Assembly (NCBI GenBank): GCA_026390015.1
Contig: JAPLGS010000093.1
Location: 1 to 53,553 of the forward strand
DNA: 53,553 nucleotides
Direction of reading: 5' to 3'
From: Chloroflexota bacterium
GTDB taxonomy: Bacteria > Chloroflexota > Anaerolineae > Anaerolineales > Villigracilaceae
In this document: in pieces, positions 1 through 8,242 of the stretch
How the letters are laid out: each line of letters starts with the position of its first letter
How positions within the stretch are numbered: the stretch's first letter is position 1
Notes under the pieces: model-generated
Told to the model about the DNA's origin: nothing
Databases searched by the model: none
What the model saw: the letters and a program-made list of their open reading frames with translations, nothing else
Position numbers and translations under genes: made by a program

Positions 1-189
1 TAAGTATTTTCGTACATTCATTGCGACCGCCGTTTGATTGAACTACAGGATTTATCTCTGTTTAGACGCCGCACAACCAACAATGTTTACGAAAGTATTT
101 CTCATCCTCCCTCCTAATTACCCAAAACGGGAATTGCTGCGGCACAGCAGCTTCTCGGACTTTCGGCCAGCGTAATCGGGCACTCTTCT

Positions 190-2037
190 GTGGATGTTCT
201 AAATACGCGCCTGCACCTCGATCAAGCCATCGACTCCAAAGCTGTCAGCTTGATAGATATCCGCGTGTCAGAAAATCCGCCGCGTGATATTGAATTACAG
301 GTGCTGCCACTGCTTGACAATCGTCAAAACAACATTGGGCGCCTGCTGATTCTGCATGATATCACCGAACGCAAGCAGAACGAATTACGAAATCAGTCCA
401 TCCTCCAAACAGCCATGGACGGCTTCTGGCTGGCAGATACGCGAGGCCATTTGCTTGAAGTCAATGAGAGCTATTGTCGGATGAGCGGCTACAGCGAGCA
501 GGAATTGTTGGCCATGAGTATTTCCGATCTGGAAACCAACGAAACACCCGAGGAAATGGCCAGCCATATCGAAAAGATCATGACTCAGGGCGAAGACCGT
601 TTCGAGTCACGGCACTGCCGCAAGGATGACAGTTTTTTTGATACTGAAGTTAGCGTGCAGTACCAGCCCGGCGATGGCGGGCGGTTCATCGTGTTCCTGC
701 ACGACATTACGGTTCGCAAGCAGTCAGAAGAGTTATTGAAAGAATATTTGCATAAACTTGGCGAGCGCGCAAAGGAACTTAATTGCCTATACTCAATTTC
801 AGAAATTGTAAAAAGAAATGATATTTCTCAAGCGGAGGCATTATTGGAGTGTCTCCCAGTAATTGCGCAAGCCCACCAATTCCCTGAAATTACTGGCTGC
901 CGAATCACCCTCGGTGAATATTTATATAGCATGGAGAACTTTGCGGAAACCACATGGTCACAAAACTGCGCCATTATGATTCGTGGTGAGCAGGCAGGAT
1001 CGATCGAAGTCTGCTATCTCGAAGAAAGACCACTGGTAAATGAGAGTCCTTTTTTATTCGAAGAACGAGCCCTTCTTAAAACTGTAACAAATATCCTGGG
1101 GAAATATATCCTGCGCATGCAGGTTGAGGAAGCGCTGCGAATAGAGCATTGGCGGCTGGAGAGCATCATCGAGGCTACAAATGTAGGCACCTGGGAATGG
1201 AACATCCAGACTGATGAACTGGTTTGGAACGAAGCGGGAGCAAAAATTTTCGGTTATACGCTCAAAGAGTTGGAGCCCATCAGCAATAAGACCTGGAATA
1301 TGTTGGCCCATCCCATTGATCTCGAGCAAGGCAATAAGTTGCTTAAGCGCCACTTTGCTGGTGAACTACCTTCCTACGACTTCGAATGTCGGATGAAGCA
1401 CAAGGACGGTCACTGGGTTTGGGTTCACGATTTAGGCCGAGTCATGACCCGTAACGCTGACGGCAAGCCGCTGACTATGTTCGGCTCCATCACAGATATC
1501 AGTGAACGTAAGCAGTCAATTCTCCTGTTGGAAAAAATTGCCAAGACTGATTTCCTGACAAACCTATACAACCGTCGTTATTTTATGCAGCGCGGCACGG
1601 AAGAGTGCAAACGCACCAGTCGAAGCTATCAGCCGCTGACGCTCCTCATGCTGGATATTGACCATTTCAAAAAAGTTAATGATACCTATGGTCACGAAAT
1701 CGGAGATTTGGCGCTTCAACACGTTACAGCGATTATGAAATCCGGTCTGCGTGAAATTGATATCCTTGGACGCATGGGTGGCGAAGAATTTGCCGCGCTA
1801 TTGCCGAACACTTCGCTGGATCATGCCGTGCTATTGGCAGAACGGATTCGGTTGTCTGTAGGGAATACGCCTTTTGATACATCGGCGCAGGCATTGACTC
1901 TGACCGTTAGCATTGGCGTTGAGATGTTTACAAATGAGATGTCAGGCATTGACGAATTGCTCAGAAATGCAGACGCGGCTTTGTATCGCGCAAAAAATAG
2001 CGGGCGCAATTGCGTAGTTGCATATCCCTCTCCATAA
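190..2037 (+). CDS. PAS/GAF-like/PAS sensor diguanylate cyclase, probably 5'-truncated
   Basis: Predicted to make cyclic di-GMP from two GTP in response to a signal sensed by its PAS/GAF modules. Seen: the tail of a PAS domain ending in DITERKQ (residues 58-63), a full PAS (about 70-182), a GAF-like stretch (about 190-312), a third PAS (about 320-440) and a C-terminal GGDEF domain with the active variant GGEEF at 530-534. The start is a GTG with no clear ribosome binding site, and it falls inside the first PAS domain. The same frame stays open and protein-like back to about 118, after a TAA at 115-117 (AAQQLLGLS and following). That resembles the end of a sensor whose N-terminal membrane region is gone, so this may be a decayed gene. 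The GGDEF assignment is firm; the start and activity are not. Confidence 0.8.
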   Translation: MDVLNTRLHLDQAIDSKAVSLIDIRVSENPPRDIELQVLPLLDNRQNNIGRLLILHDITERKQNELRNQSILQTAMDGFWLADTRGHLLEVNESYCRMSGYSEQELLAMSISDLETNETPEEMASHIEKIMTQGEDRFESRHCRKDDSFFDTEVSVQYQPGDGGRFIVFLHDITVRKQSEELLKEYLHKLGERAKELNCLYSISEIVKRNDISQAEALLECLPVIAQAHQFPEITGCRITLGEYLYSMENFAETTWSQNCAIMIRGEQAGSIEVCYLEERPLVNESPFLFEERALLKTVTNILGKYILRMQVEEALRIEHWRLESIIEATNVGTWEWNIQTDELVWNEAGAKIFGYTLKELEPISNKTWNMLAHPIDLEQGNKLLKRHFAGELPSYDFECRMKHKDGHWVWVHDLGRVMTRNADGKPLTMFGSITDISERKQSILLLEKIAKTDFLTNLYNRRYFMQRGTEECKRTSRSYQPLTLLMLDIDHFKKVNDTYGHEIGDLALQHVTAIMKSGLREIDILGRMGGEEFAALLPNTSLDHAVLLAERIRLSVGNTPFDTSAQALTLTVSIGVEMFTNEMSGIDELLRNADAALYRAKNSGRNCVVAYPSP

Positions 2038-2067
2038 GAGGCGGGTATCCAAATTATAAAAATGATC

Positions 2068-2108
2068 AGCTCCCGTGTTCAGGTTGCGTTACCCTGAAGA
2101 CGGGAGCT
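2068..2108. terminator. Intrinsic terminator hairpin between GGDEF gene and tRNA-Gly
   Basis: A 16-bp inverted repeat (AGCTCCCGT...ACGGGAGCT) with one internal mismatch and an 8-9 base loop. It lies between the end of the forward GGDEF gene and the 3' end of the reverse tRNA. On the reverse strand a run of T follows six bases later, so it most plausibly ends the tRNA transcript and may serve both strands. Confidence 0.6.
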
Positions 2109-2117
2109 AATGTTTAG

Positions 2118-2189
2118 AGCGGGAGATGGGATTCGAACCCACGAATATCAGCTTGGAAGGCTGATGCCTTACCACTTGGCGACTCCCGC
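2118..2189 (-). tRNA. tRNA-Gly (anticodon TCC)
   Basis: The reverse strand folds into a complete cloverleaf: 7-bp acceptor GCGGGAG/CTCCCGC, anticodon stem TCAGC/GCTGA with loop CTTCCAA (anticodon TCC, reading GGA/GGG) and a T arm with TTCGAAT. The discriminator base is T at 2118. CCA is not encoded. Confidence 0.95.
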
Positions 2190-2464
2190 ATGTATAACCT
2201 ATATTAGCCAACCGAATTTATTTAATCGAAATGCCTTGATCGAATGTGCCAGCGAAGATGGGAAAATTATCCGATCGTATGCTTGAACCAGGGCGTTATT
2301 ATATTTGTGTTTTGTTTTTTGGGCAAGTGGAATAAGATTGAAGGGCAGGTGTCAAATCCCAGAACCTTTGCCGCGAATTTTGTATTGAACAGATAATGGT
2401 TGAATAAAAACCTTTAGCTCATGTGTAGAGAGTGTGCAGGCTGAATACTCGGTGTTCTCAAAGA

Positions 2465-2606
2465 GCTAAAAACTTAACGCGAATTACACAAATTGAGCAA
2501 ATAGCGCGAATTTTTCGCGCCATTCGTCTCATTCGGAAAATTCGTGTTAAAAGGTTTTGACCTATTGCACAGAGTCTAAACAAGAGCCAAAACTTTTACC
2601 ACTGAG
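2465..2606. repeat. Dispersed intergenic repeat, copy A (uninterrupted)
   Basis: This is the notable content of the 545-base spacer between the tRNA and the pentapeptide gene. Positions 2546-2606 match the reverse complement of 31267-31327 with one difference in 61, and 2465-2554 match the reverse complement of 31468-31531, with a 27-base stretch present here and absent there. Copy A has a single GTTAAAAGG where copy B has two copies around an inserted element, so A is the empty site. No gene is seen in the rest of the spacer. Confidence 0.8.
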
Positions 2607-2734
2607 CCACTGAGACACGGAGTTTTGCACTTATTTTTCCACCCTTTCGGGCACAATGTCAGCGGCTCATCTGCACTGCAACGAACGCAGTGCGGCGCAA
2701 GTGTCGTGCCTTATTACCCTGTGGCCGTTATTTT

Positions 2735-3568
2735 TTATGGTTTGAGTATCGCCCCAGCTAATTTTGGAAAAAATCCAAAAGGCCATTTTGTGCTTTTTGA
2801 AAATCTGGCATTGCTCAACTTGGCCCGCCACAAGTCGGCATCAGTCAAGTCAGCATCACTCAAGTTGGCATCGATCAGAATGGCCTTCGTCAGGATTGCG
2901 TCATTTAGTTTTGCTCCGCTGAAATTTGCCCTGCTTAGGTTGGCGCCTGTCAGGTTCGCTCCAGTCAAGTTGGCATTTGTCAGGTTGGCATCACTCATTT
3001 CAAGTCCGCTCAAGTCAACTCCGCTCAAGTTAGCGTGACTTAGATCGGTCATTTTTAGGATGGCGCCGGTCAATTTCGATCCTTTTAGAATTGCTTCACT
3101 CAGATTCGCTCTTGTCAGGTTAACTTTGCTGAGGTTCGCTTCATTAAGATTTATACCGATCAGATAGGCATTAGACAGATTAGACCTTATTAAAACAGCC
3201 TTCGTCAGATTTGCGCTACTCAGGTTTGCTTCACTTAGATTTGTATCGCTTAAGTTCGCGCCGGTTAGATTGGCCCTAAGCAGATTGGCCTCGATCAGGC
3301 TGGCGTTGCTCAAGTTTGTCCTGGCCAGATTGGCCCAGCCCAGATTAGCCCTGAACAGATTGGCCATGACGAGTTTGGCGTCGCCCAGGTCCGCCCTTGT
3401 TAGATCAGCTTCGTTAAGATTGGCCAGTGTTAGGTCGGCGGTATTAAAGTTGATATCGCTCAAGTCTATATTGCTCAGATCGGCTTCGTGCAAATCAAGT
3501 CCACTTAGATCTTTCACCCTGGCGATATTGATCAGATCATTAAGTTCATCCTGTAAAATTTTTTCCAT
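2735..3568 (-). CDS. Pentapeptide-repeat protein
   Basis: 277 residues, nearly all made of consecutive pentapeptide repeats of the A(D/N)LxX type from about residue 20 to 260. Such repeats fold into a right-handed quadrilateral beta helix. Some members (Qnr, MfpA) mimic DNA and protect gyrase; most have no known role, and nothing here points to a specific one. There is no signal peptide or added domain. The start is the ATG at 3568, with an AGGA about ten bases upstream. An open frame on the opposite strand is a mirror of the repeats and is not a gene. The next gene upstream on this strand begins at 4416. Confidence 0.9.
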   Translation of the reverse strand: MEKILQDELNDLINIARVKDLSGLDLHEADLSNIDLSDINFNTADLTLANLNEADLTRADLGDAKLVMANLFRANLGWANLARTNLSNASLIEANLLRANLTGANLSDTNLSEANLSSANLTKAVLIRSNLSNAYLIGINLNEANLSKVNLTRANLSEAILKGSKLTGAILKMTDLSHANLSGVDLSGLEMSDANLTNANLTGANLTGANLSRANFSGAKLNDAILTKAILIDANLSDADLTDADLWRAKLSNARFSKSTKWPFGFFPKLAGAILKP

Positions 3569-3663
3569 TGTGAAGGATTCCTTTTAACCTTGCGAGAATA
3601 ATTACAATATTTGAATTAGTGAGTTTGAATCGATTTTATTCGTATAAACTGGTTTATGTTCCA

Positions 3664-4416
3664 TCATCTCGTAGCCGCCAGGTTTATTAATTCCCATTTC
3701 CCATCCGTATGATCGAGAAGGATGCAGGTATATGTAATAGCCAGCTTTGCGTATGACACATCCACTCTGTATTGGCCATTTTCCAAAAGAAGCACATCAT
3801 TTGAATTGTAGCTTTCAGCATCAAAAGCGGAGGTCTTTAATTGACTTTCAACAAACAATGTGCACGCATACCAGGCGCTTTCCTCTGGAGTTCGGGTTGG
3901 GGTGGGAATTGCTTCAACCCCGCGTTTGGCGGCAAGAGTTAATCCGTAAATTAATGAGCAAATGATGATTACGGTAATTATGCCTATGATCGAGCTGACC
4001 AGGTTCTTTTTATTTTTTGCACCCTTCTTTGTCGGGAGTATCTTTTCTGCTTTAAGATTCCTGCCACAATATGTACACCTTGGCGCCTGTGCTCGAATTA
4101 TTTCCTGACAATAAGGGCATTTTTGAGTCGCAATGCTGGGAGAATTAGTTTGTGCCGGCGGCGGTATCAGCGTGGGCACTGGCGGAATGTGTTGGTTAAG
4201 CAGTTGATTTGTTTTTTCGTTTTTTGGATTTATGCGCAGCATTTGCTTCAAACAGTAAATGCGTTCTTTGTCATTGTTTGAAGTCTGATACATCCAGCCC
4301 CAGGCGAGTTCGCTCTGCGGGCTTTGATTAACGGCGGAGATAAAATATTTTCGCGCTTCTTCCAGTATCCCTGCTTTATACGCCGTTATGCCCTGTTGAA
4401 GTAGATCATCCATCAT
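3664..4416 (-). CDS. TPR-like, zinc-ribbon, single-pass membrane protein of unknown function
   Basis: 250 residues. The first 75 look like one or two TPR-type helical repeats. A Pro-rich linker follows, then a zinc ribbon with CPYC and CTYC knuckles (about residues 99-118), a basic stretch, one strong transmembrane helix (about 138-167) and a C-terminal domain of about 75 residues after a short Pro/Thr linker. The likely topology puts the TPR and zinc ribbon in the cytoplasm and the C-terminal part outside. No enzyme motif is visible. The start is the first of two adjacent ATGs. Confidence 0.75.
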   Translation of the reverse strand: MMDDLLQQGITAYKAGILEEARKYFISAVNQSPQSELAWGWMYQTSNNDKERIYCLKQMLRINPKNEKTNQLLNQHIPPVPTLIPPPAQTNSPSIATQKCPYCQEIIRAQAPRCTYCGRNLKAEKILPTKKGAKNKKNLVSSIIGIITVIIICSLIYGLTLAAKRGVEAIPTPTRTPEESAWYACTLFVESQLKTSAFDAESYNSNDVLLLENGQYRVDVSYAKLAITYTCILLDHTDGKWELINLAATR

Positions 4417-4595
4417 CTGTTCTCATTGAAAAATACGGTTGGCAGTTTTACACTTTCACAACTGAAGGATACACTTTTCCATGCCTTTTGTCATGTGATA
4501 TTTGTCATCAAACCCTGATGCTCTCAAAAAAACCCAGCCGCGAATTATGCGCCTATCGTTGAAATTCTCGCATGGGTTCCTCTTTTTGATACAGT

Positions 4596-4601
4596 TATAA
4601 T
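4596..4601 (+). promoter_or_regulatory. -10 box of rlmD, leaderless arrangement
   Basis: A perfect TATAAT ends seven bases before the ATG of rlmD, which would place transcription start at or next to the A of the start codon. There is no Shine-Dalgarno sequence between them. No convincing -35 box is seen at the right distance. Confidence 0.6.
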
Positions 4602-4608
4602 ATCAAGC

Positions 4609-5862
4609 ATGAATACAAATTCAACTTCTGCTTTGCATGACATTCATTTAGAAAAATTCACCTACGGCGGCGAAGCCATGGGACGCCTGCCCGACGGCCG
4701 CGCAGTCTTCGTGCCATTCGGCTTGCCCGGCGAATCAGTCCGCGTGCGTTTGGTTCAAGACAAGCAAAGCTTTGCGCGTGGAGAATTGCTTGAAATATTA
4801 ACCCCATCACCCGAAAGAATTGACCCGAAATGCAGGCACTTCGGCAAATGCGGCGGATGTCATTACCAAAACCTTTCCTACGAAAAACAACTGCAGGCGA
4901 AAACGGAAATCTTGCGCGACCAGTTAAAGAGAATTGGGAAAATTGAAAATCCGCCCCTGACACAAATGATCGCATTGCCGCTTGAATGGAATTATCGCAA
5001 TCATATTCAATTCCATCTGACCGCCGAAGGCAAACCAGGCTTTATAAATTCAAAAGGAAACTCGGTTTTCCCGATTGAGGAATGTCATCTGCCCGAAACA
5101 GGTATTGACTCTTTCTGGCGCGAACTGCAATTTGAATCCAATAAAGATATTGAGCGCGTATCTCTGCGGGCGGGAACTAATGAAGAATTAATGGTCATAC
5201 TTGAATCTGAATCTCCTGAAACGCCCGAGCTTGAAATCGAAGCGGATGTTTCTGTTGTGCATTTATTTGACGAACATCCTGTTGTCATTGCGGGGCGGGA
5301 TCATTTTGTCGTCAGTATTCTTGAAAAAGATTTCCGCGTTTCTGCCTCGGCATTCTTTCAAGTCAACACAAAAATGGCAGAGAAGATGGTGGAACTCTTG
5401 CTCGCAAAATTGCCTGTTACAACATCGTCCACTTTATTAGATGTCTATTGCGGCGTTGGATTATTCAGCAAGTTCTTCGCGCCTAAATGCAAACTGGTTA
5501 TTGGAATTGAATCATCCGAATCAGCCGGCGAAGATTTCACATTCAATCTCGACGAATTTGACAATGTCGAACTATACGAAGGCGCTGCTGAAGAAATTTT
5601 GCCCGCGCTGACAGGCCGGCTGGATAGTTCAACCTTCATGATCGTTGATCCGCCGCGCGCAGGAATCGAAAAACAAGCCTTGGACGCGATCATCGATATC
5701 AAGCCGCAGTTCATCGCTTATGTTTCCTGCGACCCAGCCACCCTTGCGCGTGACGCCGCGCGATTAATTCACGGCGGCTATCGTTTGCTGGAAGTGACGC
5801 CCTTTGATCTTTTTCCGCAAACCTATCACATCGAATCAATTTCAATTTTTGAAAACATGTAA
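4609..5862 (+). CDS. rlmD: 23S rRNA (uracil-C5)-methyltransferase, RlmD/RumA family
   Basis: 417 residues, normal for the family. It methylates C5 of a uridine in 23S rRNA (U1939 in E. coli) using S-adenosylmethionine. Seen: an N-terminal TRAM RNA-binding domain (about 10-68), an iron-sulfur cluster motif with Cys75, Cys81 and Cys84 (C-x5-C-x2-C), the SAM motif with LLDVYCGVGLFS, DPPRAG, and the catalytic-Cys motif SCDPATLARD near the C-terminus. Paralogues RlmC and TrmA share the fold, so the exact target base is inferred. The gene appears leaderless. Its TAA is followed at once by the ATG of pxpB, so the two are probably cotranscribed. Confidence 0.88.
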   Translation: MNTNSTSALHDIHLEKFTYGGEAMGRLPDGRAVFVPFGLPGESVRVRLVQDKQSFARGELLEILTPSPERIDPKCRHFGKCGGCHYQNLSYEKQLQAKTEILRDQLKRIGKIENPPLTQMIALPLEWNYRNHIQFHLTAEGKPGFINSKGNSVFPIEECHLPETGIDSFWRELQFESNKDIERVSLRAGTNEELMVILESESPETPELEIEADVSVVHLFDEHPVVIAGRDHFVVSILEKDFRVSASAFFQVNTKMAEKMVELLLAKLPVTTSSTLLDVYCGVGLFSKFFAPKCKLVIGIESSESAGEDFTFNLDEFDNVELYEGAAEEILPALTGRLDSSTFMIVDPPRAGIEKQALDAIIDIKPQFIAYVSCDPATLARDAARLIHGGYRLLEVTPFDLFPQTYHIESISIFENM

Positions 5863-6516
5863 ATGTTCAAACCTCTCGGCGATTCTGCTGTGCTTGTCCA
5901 ACTCGGCGACAAAATAGACTCTGCCATCAATCAACGCGTTCACGCACTCAATGCGCTCTTGCAAAAAAACAGCATCGCGGGCATTGTTGAAACTGTTCCC
6001 GCGTATTGCACATTGCTCATCCACTATGATCCATTGATATTAACATTTGATCAAGTCAAACGTTGGGTGCGGGATGAAATGACTCAGCTGGCTGATTCTT
6101 TTCATCGGACGCCTCGCAGGCTTGAGATCCCGATAAGATATGGCGGCGCATCTGGTCTTGACCTGGAAACTGTTGCGGCCGCGAAAAACATTTCCATCGC
6201 TGACGTGATCCGCATCCACAGCGAGCGCGAATATACCGTGTACATGATGGGTTTCACGCCGGGCTTTCCATATCTTGGAACATTGGATGAACGCCTCAGC
6301 ATGCTAAGAATGGAATCGCCGCGCACATTAGTAAAGGCTGGTTCAGTCGCCATCGGCGGTTCGCAGACGGGAATCTATCCGCTTGATTCACCCGGCGGCT
6401 GGCATCTCATCGGCTGGACTCCGCTCAAACTATTTGACCCAACCCGCGAATCGCCATTTCTATTTGCGCCTGGTGATGTTATTAATTTTATTCCCTTTGC
6501 GGATGACCATGCTTGA
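5863..6516 (+). CDS. pxpB: 5-oxoprolinase subunit B (KipI-like)
   Basis: 217 residues. With PxpA and PxpC it forms the ATP-dependent 5-oxoprolinase that opens 5-oxoproline (pyroglutamate) to glutamate; the Bacillus homologue KipI also inhibits a sporulation kinase. Family motifs are GFTPGFPYLG, RTLVKAGSVAIGG and SPGGWHLIGWTP. The start ATG touches the rlmD stop codon and the 3' end overlaps pxpC, so translation is probably coupled along the operon. Confidence 0.93.
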   Translation: MFKPLGDSAVLVQLGDKIDSAINQRVHALNALLQKNSIAGIVETVPAYCTLLIHYDPLILTFDQVKRWVRDEMTQLADSFHRTPRRLEIPIRYGGASGLDLETVAAAKNISIADVIRIHSEREYTVYMMGFTPGFPYLGTLDERLSMLRMESPRTLVKAGSVAIGGSQTGIYPLDSPGGWHLIGWTPLKLFDPTRESPFLFAPGDVINFIPFADDHA

Positions 6517-7456
6517 AGTTCTGGAAGTTTCAGGTTTGGTCACGTTTCAGGATTCTGGCAGACATGGTTTTGCAAGTTTTGGTGTGCCAACTTCGGGCCC
6601 AATGGATTGGTTCGCGCATCACGCCGCGAATTCTTTGGTGGGCAATTCTACAAACTCAACGGTTATCGAAATCGGTTTGGGCGAAGCTGTTTTCCGCGCA
6701 AAACGCAATTGTGTTCTGGTAGTCACCGGCGCGGGCTATGAAGTTTTAAACTACGTGTGGACATTTCCATTATGGACATCGTTCTTCGTGCGCGCAGGCT
6801 GGATCGTGCACATCAAAAAGATAAGCGGCGGCAATTGGGCTTATCTTGCATGCGCCGGCGGATTTGAAGTTGACTCGATTTTAGATTCGCATTCCACTTA
6901 TCTACGCGGCGTGCTTGGAGACTCAATTCATGCGGGAGATATTTTGCAAACAGGGAAACCTTCCAATGAATTATTGAAACTTGCGGCGCAGAATTTTCCC
7001 GTTAAAAAATATATGGTTTACAGTCAATCACCTGTCATTGAAGTGATTGAGGGCCCACAGAAAGATAGATTCACTGAACAAGGAAATCAAACTTTTCTAA
7101 ATAGCGAATACACATTAAGCACATCCTTTGACCGCATGGGCTATCGGCTGGAAGGAAATCCCGTCACTCATAGCGCGGGCGCGGATTTGATCTCGGAAGG
7201 GATGACGATGGGCAGTGTGCAAATCCCCGCGAATGGACAGCCGATCGTGATGATGGCAGATGCTCCCACCACGGGAGGTTATCCAAAAATTGCGAATGTC
7301 GTAAAAGCCAGTTTGCCATTATTGGCGCAATGTGAAACTGGTGTGAGTAAAATAAAATTTAAAGAAATAACAGTGGAAGAAGCACAGATAAAGTATAAAA
7401 AGATCTCCGAGGTTTTTGCGAAGCACCCTGTGGGTAAAATCTCAGAGGTCTTGTGA
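6509..7456 (+). CDS. pxpC: 5-oxoprolinase subunit C (KipA-like, biotin-dependent carboxyltransferase fold)
   Basis: 315 residues from the chosen ATG. Starts with the family signature MLEVLEVSGLVTFQDSGRHG and contains SGPMDWFAHHAAN, then a C-terminal region with GMTMGSVQIPANGQPIV and TTGGYPKIA. A second ATG six bases upstream is equally possible. A much longer open frame upstream lies wholly inside pxpB and is not coding. The start overlaps the pxpB stop by eight bases; pxpA follows six bases after the stop. Confidence 0.92.
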   Translation: MLEVLEVSGLVTFQDSGRHGFASFGVPTSGPMDWFAHHAANSLVGNSTNSTVIEIGLGEAVFRAKRNCVLVVTGAGYEVLNYVWTFPLWTSFFVRAGWIVHIKKISGGNWAYLACAGGFEVDSILDSHSTYLRGVLGDSIHAGDILQTGKPSNELLKLAAQNFPVKKYMVYSQSPVIEVIEGPQKDRFTEQGNQTFLNSEYTLSTSFDRMGYRLEGNPVTHSAGADLISEGMTMGSVQIPANGQPIVMMADAPTTGGYPKIANVVKASLPLLAQCETGVSKIKFKEITVEEAQIKYKKISEVFAKHPVGKISEVL

Positions 7457-7462
7457 GGAAAA

Positions 7463-8197
7463 ATGAAAATAGACTTAAACTGTGACCTCGGTGAATCCGC
7501 TGGCAATGATGAATCCATTATGCGTCACATCACGTCCGCCAACATTGCCTGCGGATTTCACGCGGGCGATGCGAGCATCATGCAAGCCACAGTGAAACTG
7601 GCAAAGCAATATGGTGTGAACATCGGTGCGCATCCAAGTTGGGATGATAGGCAAAATTTTGGCAGGCTTGAAATGAATGTCCTTGCGGATGAAGCTGAAG
7701 CGATCGTTTTTCAGCAAATCAACGCGCTCTCAAAAATTGCAAACGCCGAGGGCGTTGCATTGACGCATGTCAAGCCGCATGGAGCGTTATACAATCAATC
7801 CGCGACAGATCTCAAATTAGCTGACGTCGTTGCGCGCGCGGTAAAAAGATTCAGCGTGGATTTAATTCTGGTCGGGCTAGCAGGCTCGGGGTTGTGCGAA
7901 GCAGGACTCGCAGCGGGGATAAAAGTCGCAGGCGAGGGATTCCCCGACCGCGCGTACAATCCTGACGGCACATTAATGTCACGCAGTAAATCAGGCGCGG
8001 TCATCGAATCTCCGGAAAAGGTCGCGAAGAATGCGGTGAAGTTAATTAAGGATGGAATTATGTTTGGGGAAAGACGAGTATTCGTAGATACTCTATGTTT
8101 GCATGGCGATAACAAACGCGCGGTAGAAAATGCAATTCTACTGCGCGAGGTGTTAACTAAAAATGGAATTGAAATTAAAAAACTGGTGGTCGAGTAG
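7463..8197 (+). CDS. pxpA: 5-oxoprolinase subunit A (LamB/YcsF family)
   Basis: 244 residues, the usual family length. Signature N-terminus MKIDLNCDLGES, then IACGFHAGDAS, GAHPSWDDRQNFGR and HVKPHGALYNQ. It is the third component of the ATP-dependent 5-oxoprolinase and completes the pxpBCA set. A GAGG ribosome binding site lies six bases before the ATG. The product likely acts in the cytoplasm to recycle spontaneously formed pyroglutamate. Confidence 0.94.
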   Translation: MKIDLNCDLGESAGNDESIMRHITSANIACGFHAGDASIMQATVKLAKQYGVNIGAHPSWDDRQNFGRLEMNVLADEAEAIVFQQINALSKIANAEGVALTHVKPHGALYNQSATDLKLADVVARAVKRFSVDLILVGLAGSGLCEAGLAAGIKVAGEGFPDRAYNPDGTLMSRSKSGAVIESPEKVAKNAVKLIKDGIMFGERRVFVDTLCLHGDNKRAVENAILLREVLTKNGIEIKKLVVE

Positions 8198-8217
8198 GAA
8201 GAGTATTTTTCTCTTCC
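8197..8217. terminator. Hairpin between convergent pxpA and ion-channel genes
   Basis: A 7-bp perfect stem GGAAGAG/CTCTTCC with a T-rich 7-base loop begins at the last base of the pxpA stop codon. It sits in the 45-base gap between two convergent genes. The U-tract is weak, so termination is inferred from position and symmetry. Confidence 0.45.
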
Positions 8218-8242
8218 GTATCGAGACCATCCTCACAACGGG

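Noticed and set aside
2625-3038. Forward open frame of 137 codons opposite the pentapeptide gene
   Set aside because: Its Ser/Ala/Leu repeats are the complementary-strand image of the pentapeptide repeats.
2735-3568. Regular short repeats that could suggest a CRISPR or minisatellite
   Set aside because: They vary in base sequence and follow a 15-base codon rhythm of a pentapeptide protein; there are no spacers.
6383-6508. Upstream extension of pxpC
   Set aside because: It lies inside pxpB in another frame and has no family resemblance.
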